Assembly (NCBI RefSeq): GCF_004803505.1
Contig: NZ_SSWH01000010.1
Coordinates: 58,795-122,794, forward strand
Direction of reading: 5' to 3'
Origin: Arthrobacter echini
GTDB taxonomy: Bacteria > Actinomycetota > Actinomycetes > Actinomycetales > Micrococcaceae
DNA length: 64,000 nt
A program made the translations under genes and the position numbers. The notes beneath the pieces were generated by a model. The model worked only from the letters and a program-made list of their open reading frames with translations. It was not told the origin of the DNA and searched no databases. Of the stretch, positions 62,325 through 64,000 are shown piece by piece (within the stretch, counting starts at the first letter, position 1; every line of letters begins with the position of its first letter).

Positions 62325-63777
62325 CTTCACAAAGTTTATCAAGAGCAACCAGGAGCAGGCAGTTGCCTCCTGGGTGAACTATCTCAACCAGGTACGCATC
62401 GATCAGCTACTGAGCTCGTTCAAAGAGCAGGACGAGAACCTCCTGAACGCATTGAGCAGCGTCGACGACGCGGTCAAGAGGATCAATCTCGAGGTGGTCA
62501 CCTCCAATCGCGGAGGTCAGCACGGCATGCACGGCTTCATTGCTGAACTTGCGGAGGTGGGCATCGGCAATGCCCGCAAGCATATCCTCGGCCAGGATCC
62601 TGTCTACCAGTGGGTGAACGACAACGGACCGGTGGACCTCGTTCGCGGCAGTGTGGACATCCAGCAAAAGTTCGTCGCATCCGGTGGTCGCTTCTCTCTG
62701 GGCGCAATCACCGAGCACCTTGAGAAGTACCCCGACTATGTGAAGAACGGCGGGAAGTACCAGATTCCCCGTGATCACTTCGAAGTGGTCAAAAGGCTGT
62801 ACTCGATGCCACCGGAGGAATCAGGGAAGTTCCTGTCGCGCAGCGGCGACGGGCCGTCCTTCACAGACTGGCGACGGATCGACGCGTTCTTCCGGCAGGG
62901 TTCAATCGACCTTGAATCGCTCGAGCCCTCAACGCTTGAGTACCGTCAAGTCCAAAGGGGCGTCTACGAGTCCACCATGGCGGACGAGGAGAACTCACTC
63001 CGTTCCATCGACCGGTCCCTGCGTGACAACGCATACCAGGAGAGCCTGCCGACTCTGGGAGAAGGAGCGTCGGCGACCCTGACAGCCGCCGCAGTCGAGG
63101 GTGGCACGGCTTTCGTGCTGGCCGTGGTCGCCAAGAAGCGGCAAGGCACGCAGTTTCGAGAGTTCACTCAGCAGGACTGGATCGACATCGCAGGCCAGAC
63201 CGGCGTGAGCTTCGGTAAAGGTGGGATCCGAGGCTCCAGCATCTACGCGTTGACGAACTTCACGGCCACGTCCGCAGCGGTCGCCAGCTCAATCGTCACC
63301 GCTTCCTTCGGCATCGCTGAGCAAGCGAACAAGCTCCGCCGCGGCGAGATCGACGAGCTCGAGTTCATCGAAAACGCGGAGCTTTTGTCCTTGGAAGCCG
63401 CCGTGAGCGCGCTGTCCTCCTTCGTCGGCCAGGCGGTCATCCCTGTTCCCGTACTCGGCGCCGTCATCGGCAACACAGTGGGCGCCATCATGTACAGGAC
63501 GGTCGCCTCGTCCCTCTCCACGCGAGAGGCTGAATTGGTCGAGCGTTACCTGGACGAGCAACGCGTCCTCGACGAGCAACTAGCCGCCGAGCATCAGGAG
63601 CTCATACAGAAGCTGGACGAGGGCATGTCCGACTACCTCGGATTGCTCGAACGAGCCTTCTCACCCGACGTGCAAATCGCGCTCCTTGGATCAGCCGAGC
63701 TCGCACGACGACTCGGCGTCCCTGCAGACGAAATCCTGGACTCCGAGGAAAAAATCCACGCCTACTTCCTCGACTAA
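62317..63777 (+). CDS. Unknown partner protein with hydrophobic C-terminal half
   Basis: A 486-residue protein of no recognised family. The N-terminal 240 residues are soluble and rich in aromatic and charged residues (GGQHGMHGFIAELAEVGIGN, VYQWVNDNGPVDLVRGSVDI). The C-terminal half has three hydrophobic stretches (residues about 251-273, 308-332 and 362-400), with Gly/Ala spacing like that of the preceding protein, and a final acidic helical tail. The ATG at 62317 lies inside the end of the previous gene. It may recognise a trigger and open or close a membrane partner; this is inference from layout only. Confidence 0.7.
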   Translation: MNDFTKFIKSNQEQAVASWVNYLNQVRIDQLLSSFKEQDENLLNALSSVDDAVKRINLEVVTSNRGGQHGMHGFIAELAEVGIGNARKHILGQDPVYQWVNDNGPVDLVRGSVDIQQKFVASGGRFSLGAITEHLEKYPDYVKNGGKYQIPRDHFEVVKRLYSMPPEESGKFLSRSGDGPSFTDWRRIDAFFRQGSIDLESLEPSTLEYRQVQRGVYESTMADEENSLRSIDRSLRDNAYQESLPTLGEGASATLTAAAVEGGTAFVLAVVAKKRQGTQFREFTQQDWIDIAGQTGVSFGKGGIRGSSIYALTNFTATSAAVASSIVTASFGIAEQANKLRRGEIDELEFIENAELLSLEAAVSALSSFVGQAVIPVPVLGAVIGNTVGAIMYRTVASSLSTREAELVERYLDEQRVLDEQLAAEHQELIQKLDEGMSDYLGLLERAFSPDVQIALLGSAELARRLGVPADEILDSEEKIHAYFLD

Positions 63778-63886
63778 TCCCACAGGCATCACTCCTGGCA
63801 GTCCTCGCGATGCTCAAACTAGTCCAAACACACTGCCTGCCTCGAGCCAAAAGCCTGATAACGGCGCGTATGTCTGTTTTGGGGGC

Positions 63887-64000
63887 TCATCGTAATTGAG
63901 AGTGCAGTTGGGGTCTGAAGCCGCCTGATTCCAGGAGTGATCTGGTGATGTAGTTGGTGAGGTTCCTGAAGCCCAGGGCTGAGCCGCGAAGGTGTTCGAG
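63887..64000 (-). CDS. IS1380-type transposase, C-terminal end (partial)
   Basis: The last 37 codons of a transposase reading GSALGFRNLTNYITRSLLES and ending QLHSQLR, the usual tail of IS1380-family enzymes. The gene continues beyond the right edge. The short sequence between 63778 and 63886 should include the terminal repeat of this element. Confidence 0.75.
   Translation of the reverse strand, partial: LEHLRGSALGFRNLTNYITRSLLESGGFRPQLHSQLR

Overview
This window looks like a large conjugative plasmid (or integrated plasmid) of a high-GC actinobacterium, most likely from the Micrococcales (Arthrobacter-like). The assignment rests on the high GC content, on a DUF4192 protein, Lsr2, a DUF4913 protein and an SCO6880-type conjugation operon, and on initiation at GTG and TTG as well as ATG. 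No rRNA, tRNA or CRISPR array was recognised.

Layout. (1) 1-4.2 kb: a DUF4192 protein and a ParB-domain protein, each preceded by the same 314-bp leader. (2) 4.4-10.3 kb: a coiled-coil protein diverges from a 1581-residue MobF relaxase/helicase across a segment rich in TTATCCAC sites, which is the candidate oriT. (3) 10.5-20 kb, cargo: an OLD-type ATPase/TOPRIM nuclease of lower GC, a minus-strand trio (tyrosine recombinase, HTH protein, zinc-ribbon recombinase-like protein), a RES toxin with two antitoxin paralogues, and a pRiA4b ORF-3 protein. (4) 20.1-34.0 kb: one long, tightly overlapping minus-strand type IV secretion operon with a DUF4913 protein, the coupling ATPase, a VirB4-like ATPase, an SCO6880-type protein, a VirB6-like channel, a VirB8-like protein, a small two-helix protein, two ParA/MinD-like proteins, envelope proteins and a transglycosylase/M23 hydrolase. 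(5) 34.2-36.6 kb: a regulator, a seven-helix membrane protein and two small DNA-binding-like proteins.

(6) 36.7-41.3 kb: the replicon. A primase-like Rep, which may start at ATC, is followed by a ParA/ParB-like pair and an array of GAACTTCCGAAGTTCGG sites spaced about 110 bp apart. Related sites lie around rep and upstream of parA. (7) 41.4-44.2 kb: nested mobile elements. An IS256 element sits inside an IS3-type element, which itself truncated a second parA. (8) 44.4-54.4 kb: genes for two helicase-associated-domain paralogues, one split by an IS110-type element, flank a minus-strand set encoding an SbcD-like nuclease, an SbcC-like ATPase ending in an Lsr2 DNA-binding domain, an HD hydrolase and Lsr2 itself. 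(9) 54.6-61.3 kb: a three-gene cluster that matches the Shango anti-phage system; its helicase carries a C-terminal DEDDh exonuclease domain. (10) 61.3-63.8 kb: an unrecognised overlapping gene pair with glycine/alanine-rich hydrophobic segments. (11) The right edge cuts into an IS1380-type transposase.

As a whole this is a self-transmissible replicon that has collected genome-defence cargo. The strongest candidates for something undescribed are the SbcD/SbcC-Lsr2/HD/Lsr2 set and the membrane-active-looking pair beside Shango. Family assignments come from motifs read by eye; no database search was run.
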